Part shown: positions 18,631 to 27,430 of the stretch, one piece after another
Layout of the letters: every line of letters starts with the position of its first letter
How positions within the stretch are numbered: the stretch's first letter is position 1
Source: Chitinophagales bacterium
GTDB taxonomy: Bacteria; Bacteroidota; Bacteroidia; Chitinophagales; JADIYW01
Assembly (NCBI GenBank): GCA_017984135.1
Contig: JAGNZZ010000025.1
Coordinates: forward strand, 1-34,482
DNA length: 34,482 nucleotides
Direction: 5' to 3'
Notes under the pieces: generated by a model
Seen by the model: the letters and a program-made list of their open reading frames with translations, nothing else
What the model was told of the DNA's origin: nothing
The model's database searches: none
Made by a program: the position numbers and the translations under genes

Positions 18631-19549
18631 CAGCTAAATAAATTTCAGCCAACATACAACGCGCACTTCCACCACCAATTTGTTCTATGGTAGGAATTTC
18701 TACAGAAAGTATAGAAGTATGTTTATTTATTTGTTTGATTTGTTGAATATTTAAACTGTCATACGACGTTTCTGACATCACTAAATACGTTTTTCCATCT
18801 TCATTTTCCACTTGCAACATGTTGCCTGCAAATGCATTCATTTGCTCAAAATTAATGTCAATAATTTCATGTCCAGTTTGTTCCAATTGTTGCTTTATCG
18901 TATTTCGTTCCAGCTCATTTTTTATGCTTTCTAAACAAATTACTGCAAATTTATCTCCAATGGTGAGCATTACATTTGTATGATAAATTAAAACATCCTG
19001 TTCGTTGTATGCCGAAAATGAAAATGCTTGATAGCCAAGTTTTATACAAAGTTGTTCAAATAAATCTTGGTTTGTGCGTGGCGACAAACAAGCATAAGCA
19101 ATTTTATTTAAATGATCAAATAAGATACTTCCAGTGCCTTCTAAATAAATATTTTGTTTCGTGTAAAAAGTTAAATCTACAATATTTTGAATCTTAAATT
19201 TTTTTCGTAAATCATCAATAATTTCTGGTCTTACTTCTAAACGTCTGTTGGGTGTACACATCGGATAGATATAAATTGTTCCGTCATCATGCATACTAAT
19301 CCAATTATTTGGAAAAATGGCATCTGGTTTTGCTGGCTCTTTTGTGTCTTGTATCACCGTTACATTTATTAAATGTTCTTGTAGTTTATTGACATAAGCA
19401 TCGAACTCAGCAACTGCTTTTTGTTTTATTTCTTCTTTCGATAAATTTTCAATTTGATTTTGAAATAAATTGGACGCCGCTGTTTCTACATTAAATTGAA
19501 AACATGCCGGACGAACCATGAGCAAATGGGATGTGTATTGTTTTGCCAT
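18623..19549 (-). CDS. ctlX: CtlX-type hydrolase, amidinotransferase fold
   Basis: A 308-residue enzyme of the arginine deiminase/amidinotransferase superfamily. CtlX-type members are assigned to citrulline use, hydrolysing a guanidino- or ureido-type substrate through a cysteine intermediate. The N-terminus SHLLMVRPACFQFN matches this group. Catalytic residues visible are D76 in KPDAIFPNNWIS, E137 in LEGTG, H190 in IYHTNVMLTIG and the nucleophile C298 in GGGSARCMLAE near the C-terminus. Length is normal and there is no signal peptide. No arginine or ornithine genes are adjacent, so the substrate is not settled by context; dimethylarginine or arginine are alternatives. Confidence 0.8.
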   Translation of the reverse strand: MAKQYTSHLLMVRPACFQFNVETAASNLFQNQIENLSKEEIKQKAVAEFDAYVNKLQEHLINVTVIQDTKEPAKPDAIFPNNWISMHDDGTIYIYPMCTPNRRLEVRPEIIDDLRKKFKIQNIVDLTFYTKQNIYLEGTGSILFDHLNKIAYACLSPRTNQDLFEQLCIKLGYQAFSFSAYNEQDVLIYHTNVMLTIGDKFAVICLESIKNELERNTIKQQLEQTGHEIIDINFEQMNAFAGNMLQVENEDGKTYLVMSETSYDSLNIQQIKQINKHTSILSVEIPTIEQIGGGSARCMLAEIYLAVK

Positions 19550-19646
19550 ATTGTAAATTTAATATTTCTGAATTAAGATTTATAAAATTTAAGTTATAAT
19601 TGTAACTTCGTATGTATTATTTACCCACTTTAATTTTTAATTTTTT

Positions 19647-20132
19647 ATGTCATTTTCAACTGCTGATTTATTCGATGCTAACGAAGGTAAAGTAAGTGTA
19701 GCACATCCTGTTTTTCAAACTTTTGGTTTAAAAAAACAATTTTATGGTCAAATTTATACGATAAAATGTTTTGAAGATAATACACCAGTAGGTGAAACCT
19801 TACGCAATGTAAATGGAAAAGGGAAAGTATTAGTGATTGATGGTGGTGGTTCGTTGCGTTGTGCATTAGTCGGCGATTTATTGGCTGCTGCTGCCATTAA
19901 AAACGAATGGGAAGGCATCATTGTACATGGTTGCATTCGCGATAGTGCGGCCATTAATGAAATGGCAATAGGCATCAAAGCATTGAACACCAATCCAACT
20001 CGTTCCGTAAAAAAATATCCAGGATTAAAACAAATTCAAGTGGATTTTGCGCATGTTTTTTTTACACCGGATAAGTATGTGTATTGCGACGAAGACGGCA
20101 TTTTATTAAGCGACACTGCGTTGTTTGAATAA
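19647..20132 (+). CDS. rraA: RraA-family protein
   Basis: A 161-residue protein of the RraA fold. E. coli RraA inhibits RNase E, while sequence relatives are 4-hydroxy-4-methyl-2-oxoglutarate aldolases and oxaloacetate decarboxylases. The shared active-site-like signature is GDLLAAAAIKNEWEGI (from G76) followed by HGCIRD (R98, D99). The N-terminus STADLFDANEG and the C-terminus fit the short RraA type (about 160 residues). The G-x20-R-D motif needed for aldolase activity is intact, so either function is possible. It stands between two minus-strand genes and ends 2 bases before the convergent membrane-protein gene. Confidence 0.85.
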   Translation: MSFSTADLFDANEGKVSVAHPVFQTFGLKKQFYGQIYTIKCFEDNTPVGETLRNVNGKGKVLVIDGGGSLRCALVGDLLAAAAIKNEWEGIIVHGCIRDSAAINEMAIGIKALNTNPTRSVKKYPGLKQIQVDFAHVFFTPDKYVYCDEDGILLSDTALFE

Positions 20133-20134
20133 AA

Positions 20135-20623
20135 TTAAAGTGGAATAGCATCATCGTAAACGATTTGCTTATCTTCTAATCCTGAAAATAAAAGCATGGC
20201 TGCCAATTGTCGCTGTGGTCGACGAAACAAGAGCATTAACGCTACACCAACAGCAATGAAAAAATGTAAATCATTGTGTGTTAAAAAATAAAATACAATA
20301 TTTAAAAACGCAACACCTTCTAAAATACTGATTTGTATTAAATGCGCAAATCTAAAAATAGTTAATTTTTCACCTAAAGTAAAAACAGCTAATGCTTCTT
20401 TTGTTTTCTTAAAAAATATAAAACGAGCAACGATAACACCAATGGCACCTACAACAATACCAATAATTTCCAATACTTGTTCACTCGGAAAATTTGGATT
20501 TGTTGAGTTTTGCTTCACAAATACTCTTGCGCCCGCAAGTATAAAAACCAACCCGAAACAAATGGCATAATGTAAAATATTCATCGTTTTAAAATAGGTT
20601 CCTACTGTTTGTGTTGATTGCAT
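20135..20623 (-). CDS. Conserved four-helix membrane protein
   Basis: A 162-residue inner-membrane protein with helices at about 15-34, 48-68, 97-115 and 119-135. The pattern matches an unnamed Bacteroidota family I recognise only by shape: LHYAICFG in helix 1, a basic FFKKTKEAL loop, an ISILEGVAFLNIVFYFLTHND segment, and LLFRRPQ after helix 4. It then has a soluble acidic C-terminus. No enzymatic motif is seen. It is monocistronic and convergent with rraA. I cannot assign a function. Confidence 0.6.
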   Translation of the reverse strand: MQSTQTVGTYFKTMNILHYAICFGLVFILAGARVFVKQNSTNPNFPSEQVLEIIGIVVGAIGVIVARFIFFKKTKEALAVFTLGEKLTIFRFAHLIQISILEGVAFLNIVFYFLTHNDLHFFIAVGVALMLLFRRPQRQLAAMLLFSGLEDKQIVYDDAIPL

Positions 20624-20773
20624 ACTCCAATATTTTTTCGATTCTAAGATACATATAAATAATCATCTAGATATGAAATTTGAGAATCAGCATAATATAA
20701 ATCAACATAAATAACATCCTGTCAAACAACTAAAAGTGCATAAATTACATCTTTATTGTATATTTACAGTAGT

Positions 20774-21526
20774 ATGAAAATAGATTTCTACAAGTTGAAT
20801 TTTATTGTTTTGCTTTTTGCAACAATCGTTTCTTGTAAAAAAGAAACAGAAGTAGTACAATTCGATTTTGGCTATAATTATTTTCCCGATGATTCAGGGA
20901 AATATGTCATCTACAAAGTGGATTCCGTTATTTTTAATGATTTTGATCCTTCCAATTTGAAACGTTTTTCTACTCAGTTTGTAAAAGAAATAGTAACAGA
21001 AGAATTTATTGACAATTTAGGTAGAAAAGCCAAAAAACTAGAAAGATATATAAGCACGGATACTACACAACCTTGGCAATTTTGGAATGTATGGTATTTT
21101 ATAAAAAACAAAACGAATGTAGAGCAAGTGGAAGATAATATTCGCTATGTAAAACTCATTTTTCCGTTAAAAATAGATGATTCTTGGCATGGCAATAAAT
21201 ATTTTGAAACCAATCACTTTCCATTTTTAGATTTAAGATATACCACCACCAATTTTGATTGGGAATATAAATTAACTGAAAAAGATGCACTCTATTCAAA
21301 TTTAAATTTTTCATCCGATTCAACATTAACGATTTTGCAAATTGCTGATTCGTCAAATGTACAAAAAGTATATAGCTTAGAACGATATTCAAGGAATGTA
21401 GGATTGGTTTATAAAGAATTATGGCGTTTAGATGCACAGCTTTTAAACGACACTCAAACGTATGAAAATAATTCAAAGTATGGATTTATTGTTTATCAAC
21501 GAGCAATAAGATTTGGTAAAGAATAA
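20774..21526 (+). CDS. Tandem-paralogue lipoprotein, copy 1
   Basis: A 250-residue lipoprotein starting at ATG 20774. Signal peptide and lipobox end at C21 (FATIVSC). The mature part begins with the motif FDFGYNYFPDDSG and VIYKVDSVIFNDFD and contains FIDNLGRKAKKLERY, an EQVEDNIRYVKLIFP segment and a FDWEYKLTEKD strand. The next gene has the same order of motifs, so this is a tandem duplication. I recognise this as an uncharacterised Bacteroidota family of exported beta-rich proteins without a catalytic motif. The last 14 coding bases overlap the likely start of copy 2. It heads a plus-strand cluster ending with the DUF4249 gene. Confidence 0.75.
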   Translation: MKIDFYKLNFIVLLFATIVSCKKETEVVQFDFGYNYFPDDSGKYVIYKVDSVIFNDFDPSNLKRFSTQFVKEIVTEEFIDNLGRKAKKLERYISTDTTQPWQFWNVWYFIKNKTNVEQVEDNIRYVKLIFPLKIDDSWHGNKYFETNHFPFLDLRYTTTNFDWEYKLTEKDALYSNLNFSSDSTLTILQIADSSNVQKVYSLERYSRNVGLVYKELWRLDAQLLNDTQTYENNSKYGFIVYQRAIRFGKE

Positions 21527-22280
21527 TTCTAATTTTAACGTGCGATTTTCGAAAAATATAATTGTCATTTATTTACCAATACTTTTTTTGGTCTTTGCAT
21601 GTGAGAAACAGATTGAATACAATGAATACGATTATGGCTACAATTATTTTCCCGATGATTCAGGAACCTTTGTTACCTATAAAGTCGATTCTATAATTTA
21701 TAACGATTTCGACCATTCCAGAAGGTACTCAACTATATATCTGAAAGAAAAAATAGGAGAGCAGTTTTTGGATAATTTAGGACGAAAATCGAAAAAAATT
21801 CTTCGCTATTATTCCGATTCATTATACAATGAATGGGAATTATACAATGTTGAATATTTCGTTAAAACTACACAATATTTGGAACGTGTAGAAGAAAACT
21901 TACGTTACATTAAGCTCGTCTTTCCAAATGATAAAAATTTAAAATGGTTGGGCAATAGATATATCACGATTCCACCACCATTTATTTTAGATTCTACTAA
22001 TTATTATTTAAACGATTGGAAATATACCATCAAAGAACGAGATAAATATTATGATAACGGTTTTAAAATTTTTGATTCAACTTTAATGGTCACACAAATT
22101 CAAGATTCAACAGCTATCTTTAAAACCTATTCGGTTGAAAAATTTGCTCGTAATATTGGATTGGTATATAAAGAATTTTGGATGGTAACTGGAGAAATTA
22201 ATATTGGATCGCCTTGGGAAGATAGAGCAGAAAAAGGTTTTATTTTAAGACAATACGCAATTGATTATGGCAAAGAATAA
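21513..22280 (+). CDS. Tandem-paralogue lipoprotein, copy 2 (non-ATG start)
   Basis: A 255-residue paralogue of the preceding gene: shared YDYGYNYFPDDSG, TYKVDSIIYNDFD, FLDNLGRKSKKILRY, ERVEENLRYIKLVFP and NIGLVYKEFW. No ATG precedes the signal peptide. The two possible starts are TTG at 21513, giving lipobox C30, and GTG at 21540, giving MRFSKNIIVIYLPILFLVFAC with lipobox C21. I list TTG because the protease gene starts at the homologous point of copy 2, overlapping its last 14 coding bases. Function is unknown. The conserved tail (Y/F)GKE before the stop supplies both overlapping starts. Confidence 0.7.
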   Translation: MVKNNSNFNVRFSKNIIVIYLPILFLVFACEKQIEYNEYDYGYNYFPDDSGTFVTYKVDSIIYNDFDHSRRYSTIYLKEKIGEQFLDNLGRKSKKILRYYSDSLYNEWELYNVEYFVKTTQYLERVEENLRYIKLVFPNDKNLKWLGNRYITIPPPFILDSTNYYLNDWKYTIKERDKYYDNGFKIFDSTLMVTQIQDSTAIFKTYSVEKFARNIGLVYKEFWMVTGEINIGSPWEDRAEKGFILRQYAIDYGKE

Positions 22281-23892
22281 AATTATATTTTTATTTTTTT
22301 TAGTGTTGTTTAATGTTATTTTGGCAAAGCCCAAACAAGATAAATTTATTGTCTATTTTAAAGATAAACCTGTGGACAAAAACGTAGAACGTTTATTTTC
22401 TAAAGAAGCGGTAGAATATAGAAAAAAATTTAATATTCCGGTTGATGAACGCGATTTTCCGGTAGATGTAAATTATATAGAACAACTAAAAAATGAACGT
22501 GCAACGATAATAAACACTTCGAATTGGTTAAATGCGTCTTTAATTTCAATAGATATAAAAAAGAGTCTAAAGATTCAGCAATTTCCATTTGTTTCAAATG
22601 TTATCAAAGTAGAAAAGAAAAAATTAGTAGGAATTTCTTCAACAAAACATATCACTGAATGCGTAGAAGCCAACGAGGTACAAGATTTCGAAGATAATTA
22701 TAACACATCCTTTCCACAAGTTCATTTATTAAATGGTGAATATTTACACGAACAAGGATTTAATGGTGAAAATATGACAATAGCCATTTGTGATAATGGA
22801 TTTTATCGTGCAGATTCAAATTTAGCATTTAAATCTTTATTTGATGAACATAGAATTTTAGGTACTTATGATTATGTACATAATGATTCACTGGTATATG
22901 ATGAATCTGGTGGTGTACATGGTTCTAATTGTTTATCCTTTATTGCCGCATTTAAGGATAGCCATTACATCGGTACAGCCACTAAATCCAACTTTTATTT
23001 ATTTCATACTGAAAATAATTCCAACGAACGATTGCAAGAAGAATTTAATTTAGCAGTTGCCTTAGAGCGCTGTTATCAATTGGGTGTAGATGTCGTAAGC
23101 ATTTCCTTAGGCTATACCACTTTTGATATTCCTTCAGAAAGTCATGACACGTCAGATTTTAGATTAAATAATACACCTGCTTCAAAAGCAGTAAATATTG
23201 CATCTTCCAAAGGAATGTTAGTTTGTGTTGCCGCAGGAAATGAAGGCGCAAAACCTTGGAAATATATCTCTTCACCAGCTGATGCAGATAGCGCATTTTG
23301 TATTGCTTCAGTAGATATCAATGGAAACGTGGCTACATCAAGTGGACATGGATTGCCAAATGATAGCAGAATTAAACCTAATATTGCCGCAGTGGGCGTT
23401 AATGCAAAATTCATTAATAGCATCGGAAATGTAGCTGTCGGAAATGGAACTTCTTATGCCACACCACAAATAGCTGGTCTTGCCGCTTGTTTATGGCAAG
23501 CATTTCCAACAAAAACAAATTGGGAAATAAAAACAGCAATAGAACAAAGTGCCTCACAATTTTTAACTCCAGACAAACGAATTGGATACGGCATTCCCGA
23601 TTTTAAAAAAGCGTATGATATTCTAACTACCACTACTTATGTATCAACACTAGAGCTTGAAAATAAGTTAACCATTTATCCAAATCCTGTTGGAAATATT
23701 TTAAACATACAAAATAATAGCAATTTAACCATTGAATCCATAACACTCTTAAATCACATTGGACAATTAATTTTCATCATAAATTCTACACAGCAAAGTA
23801 CAATAAATATAGAGTCGTTAGCAAGTGGATTATATTTATTGAAAATAAACACAGATAAAGGAATAGTCATAAAAAAAATAATTAAGGAATAA
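22267..23892 (+). CDS. S8 subtilisin-like protease with T9SS sorting domain
   Basis: A 541-residue exported serine protease. Signal peptide (FLVLFNVILA) is followed by a prodomain-like region to about residue 150, then the S8 domain with D176 (IAICDNGFYRAD), H218 (GGVHGSNCLSFIA), oxyanion N325 (VAAGNEGAKP) and nucleophile S396 (GNGTSYATPQIAG). The C-terminal domain (about 470-541: LTIYPNPVGNILN, LASGLYLLKIN, KIIKE) is a T9SS type A signal, so the mature enzyme should be released or surface-attached. The Asp motif is D-N-G rather than the more common D-(S/T)-G. ATG at 22267 overlaps copy 2 of the lipoprotein by 14 bases, so translation is probably coupled. Confidence 0.9.
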   Translation: MAKNKIIFLFFLVLFNVILAKPKQDKFIVYFKDKPVDKNVERLFSKEAVEYRKKFNIPVDERDFPVDVNYIEQLKNERATIINTSNWLNASLISIDIKKSLKIQQFPFVSNVIKVEKKKLVGISSTKHITECVEANEVQDFEDNYNTSFPQVHLLNGEYLHEQGFNGENMTIAICDNGFYRADSNLAFKSLFDEHRILGTYDYVHNDSLVYDESGGVHGSNCLSFIAAFKDSHYIGTATKSNFYLFHTENNSNERLQEEFNLAVALERCYQLGVDVVSISLGYTTFDIPSESHDTSDFRLNNTPASKAVNIASSKGMLVCVAAGNEGAKPWKYISSPADADSAFCIASVDINGNVATSSGHGLPNDSRIKPNIAAVGVNAKFINSIGNVAVGNGTSYATPQIAGLAACLWQAFPTKTNWEIKTAIEQSASQFLTPDKRIGYGIPDFKKAYDILTTTTYVSTLELENKLTIYPNPVGNILNIQNNSNLTIESITLLNHIGQLIFIINSTQQSTINIESLASGLYLLKINTDKGIVIKKIIKE

Positions 23893-23939
23893 TAGGAAGA
23901 CTGCTTTCAAGTGCTTATTTTTAATCCATTAAATTTTTC

Positions 23940-26321
23940 ATGAAAGCAGCCAATCTATTCTATTTTCTATTTCTGTTTCATTCATTCTTTTCATTCGCTC
24001 AAGAAGAAAAATATACCATTAGTGGATTTTTAAAAGACGCAAAAAATGGTGAAGTTTTAATAGGTGCCAATGTGGCGGTAAAAGGCAATCATGCATTAGG
24101 TGCCACCACCAATTTATATGGATTTTATTCTCTTTCATTGCCCAAAGGTATTTATCAAATTGAATATTCCTATATCGGATATTATACTCAAATCAAAGAA
24201 ATCAATTTAGATACAGATTTACGCATCAACCTTGAACTTTCTGATGATTCAAAAGCATTAGAAGAAGTAGTGATTACCAGCGAACGAAAAGATGAAAATG
24301 TTAAGAGTACGATAATGGGAAAAGAAGAACTTTCTACTGATCGAATAAAATCTATTCCGGCATTTATGGGTGAAGTAGATATTATAAAAGCCATTCAACT
24401 TATGCCAGGCGTACAAGCTGCCGGCGAAGGCAATTCCGGTATTTATGTACGTGGTGGTGGACCTGACCAAAATTTAGTTTTGTTAGATGATGCAATTGTA
24501 TATAATACCGGTCATTTATTTGGTTTTTTTTCCGTATTTAATGCCGATGCGGTGAAAAATACCACCTTATATAAAGGAGCGATGCCGGCCAATTTCGGCG
24601 GCCGACTTTCTTCCGTGATAGACATACAAATGAAAGAAGGAAATAATAAGCGTTTTGAAATGGAAGGTGGTATTGGAATCATTTCATCGAGGTTAACCAT
24701 AATGGCACCATTTAAAAAACCTAAATCTCCCAAAACAGCCAAAGGTTCTTTTTTGTTTTCTGGAAGAAGAACCTATTTGTTCGACATCGCTCAACCACTT
24801 TTAAAGAAAACTGATTTTGCAGGTACTAATTATTTTTTCTATGATATTAATTTAAAAGCCAACTATCAATTTTCCGATAAAGATAGATTGTATATCAGTG
24901 CCTATTTTGGCCGTGATGTGTTTGTGTATAATTCCACCAAAAATCAAACCAATGTAAAAATACCTTGGGGAAATGCCACCGCCACCGTTCGATACAATCA
25001 TTTGTTTAATGATAAATTATTTATGAATACCACTTTTGTATTTAATGATTATAATTTTAGTTTTTCAGGCAAACAAACTGATTTTGCTTTTAATGCATTT
25101 TCCGGCGTTCGTGATTTTAATGTAAAAATGGATTTAGATTATTATTTAAATACCAAACACAAATTAAAATTTGGCATGATGTACACGCATCATCGAATGA
25201 CACCAACACAAGCCAGCGCACGAAGTGGAGATACCGATTTTGAATCAAAAATTAATAAACGCTATTCACATGAATTGGCGTGGTATGTTGCACACGAATA
25301 TAACGTAAATGAAAAATTGAAATTTGATTTTGGTTTTAGATTGAGTATGTTCCAACATATTGGCCCATACCAAAAAGTACGTGGAGATCAGATCATTGGT
25401 TATGATACAATTTTTTATAAACGAAGTAAGCCAATAAAAACCTATGTTGGCCCTGAACCTCGTTTTGCCATGCGTTATGCGTTTGGAAATAATAATTCTA
25501 TAAAAGCAGGAATGGCATTAAACTACCAGTATATACACTTAGTTTCATCTTCAAATAGCACATTGCCCACGGATGTTTGGGTGCAAAGTTCGGGCATTGT
25601 AAAACCACAAATGGCAATGCAATATTCAGTAGGTTATTTTAGAAATTTTAAAGACAATATGTTTGAAACATCTATTGAAGTTTATTTTAAACATCTTTGG
25701 AATCAAATTGAATATGGTGAAAGTTATGTCAATGAATTAAATGTAGATCAAGAATTAGGTTATGTTTTTGGAAAAGGAAAAGCCTATGGAGCTGAATTTT
25801 TCTTAAAGAAACGAACCGGAAAATTAAACGGTTGGATTGGTTATACCATTTCGCGAAGCGATAGAAAATTTAAAGAATTAAATGAAGGCAAAGTGTTTCC
25901 TGCAAAATACGATAGAACACATGATTTGTCTATTAATATTAATTATGATATCAATAAAGAATGGAGCGTAGGTGCAACTTTTGTTTATGCAACAGGAAAT
26001 GCCATTACACCAGCCAATGCTTTGTCACTCATCGAATTTAATCCGATGATTGGTTACGCGTCGCGTAATTCATATCGAGTGCCGGCTTATCATAGAATGG
26101 ATGTTGCCTTAACATATACGCCAATTCCCAAACGCCGTCCAAACAGACGTTGGAAGTCGAGCTATAATATTTCAATATACAATGTATATAACCGCAAAAA
26201 CACGTATTTTATTTATAACAAAATAGAAGGAAGTACTTTAACCGGAAATTTAAAACAAACACCTATTAATGTTTCGTTGTTTCCTGTAATTCCTTCATTT
26301 ACTTGGAATTTTAAATTTTAA
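23940..26321 (+). CDS. TonB-dependent outer-membrane receptor with CTLD
   Basis: A 793-residue outer-membrane receptor. Signal peptide to about residue 20, then a carboxypeptidase-regulatory-like domain (ISGFLKDAKNGEVLIGANV to IEYSYIGY), a plug domain (SGIYVRGGGPDQNLVLLDDA, KGAMPANFGGRLSSVIDI), and a 22-strand-type barrel to the C-terminal Phe (FTWNFKF), the terminal aromatic signature of barrel proteins. Such receptors import ligands with TonB energy. No SusD partner follows; instead a DUF4249 lipoprotein starts 2 bases after the stop. That pairing is common in Bacteroidota and its substrates are mostly unknown. Protease genes on both sides suggest peptides, which is inference only. Confidence 0.93.
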   Translation: MKAANLFYFLFLFHSFFSFAQEEKYTISGFLKDAKNGEVLIGANVAVKGNHALGATTNLYGFYSLSLPKGIYQIEYSYIGYYTQIKEINLDTDLRINLELSDDSKALEEVVITSERKDENVKSTIMGKEELSTDRIKSIPAFMGEVDIIKAIQLMPGVQAAGEGNSGIYVRGGGPDQNLVLLDDAIVYNTGHLFGFFSVFNADAVKNTTLYKGAMPANFGGRLSSVIDIQMKEGNNKRFEMEGGIGIISSRLTIMAPFKKPKSPKTAKGSFLFSGRRTYLFDIAQPLLKKTDFAGTNYFFYDINLKANYQFSDKDRLYISAYFGRDVFVYNSTKNQTNVKIPWGNATATVRYNHLFNDKLFMNTTFVFNDYNFSFSGKQTDFAFNAFSGVRDFNVKMDLDYYLNTKHKLKFGMMYTHHRMTPTQASARSGDTDFESKINKRYSHELAWYVAHEYNVNEKLKFDFGFRLSMFQHIGPYQKVRGDQIIGYDTIFYKRSKPIKTYVGPEPRFAMRYAFGNNNSIKAGMALNYQYIHLVSSSNSTLPTDVWVQSSGIVKPQMAMQYSVGYFRNFKDNMFETSIEVYFKHLWNQIEYGESYVNELNVDQELGYVFGKGKAYGAEFFLKKRTGKLNGWIGYTISRSDRKFKELNEGKVFPAKYDRTHDLSININYDINKEWSVGATFVYATGNAITPANALSLIEFNPMIGYASRNSYRVPAYHRMDVALTYTPIPKRRPNRRWKSSYNISIYNVYNRKNTYFIYNKIEGSTLTGNLKQTPINVSLFPVIPSFTWNFKF

Positions 26322-26323
26322 AA

Positions 26324-27316
26324 ATGAGATTAAATACACGATTATATTATTCCTTAAGCTTGTTTTTTAGTGTGATGATTTCATTTTTCATCTTCACGGC
26401 ATGCGAGAAAGAAATCAAATTAAATATAAAAAACAACCCGAACGAAATTATTGTAGAAGGTCATATAGAAAATGGACTTCCACCTTATGTTATTCTCACA
26501 AAAAGTATTTCTTTGTATGATAATATCAACATCAATAAACTGGGAAATTTCTTTGTACATGGCGCAACTATAATAGTCAGTAATGGAAATGATTCCGTGC
26601 AATTAGTGGAATATAATTCAAGTATTCTACAAACTTTACCCGATTCGATTGCCATAGCATTGGCAGCACAATTCGGAATCCAAATAGATAGTGCCGGCGA
26701 TTTTCCAGATGTAAGTATTTATACTGTAGGCTTAACGGATACCAATTTTATAGGTGAAATTGGAAAACAATATGATTTACGAATTGATGTAGATAATCAA
26801 TATTTAACTTCCACTACGTCCATTCCTCAGCCGGTTTATTTTGATTCATTGTGGTTAATGCCGCATCCAAATGCTGCTTTTGCAGATTCATTTTTTCAGG
26901 TTTATGGTTGGTTAAAAGATCCACCTGCGTTTGGAAATTATTATCGTTATTTTACAAAAGCGGATAATCAACCATTTTTAATCAGCAGTCAATCTGTCTT
27001 TGATGATAATTTTTTCAACGGAAAAGCCTTTCAAATTTTTATTCCTAAAGGAAAACCTATTGGAAGTAATCCTTCAGATTTTAACTTCAATACAGATGGT
27101 TATTGGGATATTGCAGATTCTGTATGTACCGTAAAACTTTGTCAAATTGATAAAGCACATTATGATTTTTGGCGAACATTAGAAGCCAATCGCTCCAGTC
27201 AAGGAAATCCTTTTGGTTCTTTTGTATTGGTTAAATCCAATATAAAAGGAGGTAAAGGCGTTTGGGGTGGATATGGTAGCATAACTGGCAGTTATGTACG
27301 TGTTCCTTTGCCGTAA
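26324..27316 (+). CDS. DUF4249 lipoprotein, receptor partner
   Basis: A 330-residue lipoprotein with lipobox at C27 (FIFTACEKE). DUF4249 features are the N-terminal immunoglobulin-like stretch IIVEGHIENGLPPYVILTKS, the segment GKQYDLRIDVDNQYLTSTTS and IPQPVYFDS, and the C-terminal ANRSSQGNPFG and GGKGVWGGYGS. It begins 2 bases after the TonB-dependent receptor stop, so they are almost certainly co-translated. The family is thought to sit at the cell surface with the receptor, in a SusD-like arrangement, though it has no sequence similarity to SusD that I can see. The T- and A-rich sequence after the stop has no strong hairpin. Confidence 0.85.
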   Translation: MRLNTRLYYSLSLFFSVMISFFIFTACEKEIKLNIKNNPNEIIVEGHIENGLPPYVILTKSISLYDNININKLGNFFVHGATIIVSNGNDSVQLVEYNSSILQTLPDSIAIALAAQFGIQIDSAGDFPDVSIYTVGLTDTNFIGEIGKQYDLRIDVDNQYLTSTTSIPQPVYFDSLWLMPHPNAAFADSFFQVYGWLKDPPAFGNYYRYFTKADNQPFLISSQSVFDDNFFNGKAFQIFIPKGKPIGSNPSDFNFNTDGYWDIADSVCTVKLCQIDKAHYDFWRTLEANRSSQGNPFGSFVLVKSNIKGGKGVWGGYGSITGSYVRVPLP

Positions 27317-27430
27317 AAATAGATGGATATTGTATTTGGATAAACCTTTTATCATTTTATACACTAAATACTTTATTTCCTATGCTATGTTTACACATCA
27401 TGAAACAAACAAAAAATATTTTTTTTTAAA
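27317..27430. other. Short convergent spacer
   Basis: This AT-rich spacer separates the DUF4249 stop from the M43 protease stop. A palindromic A/T run (AAAAAATATTTTTT, about 27411-27425) could act as a weak two-way terminator. Nothing coding is visible. Confidence 0.35.
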
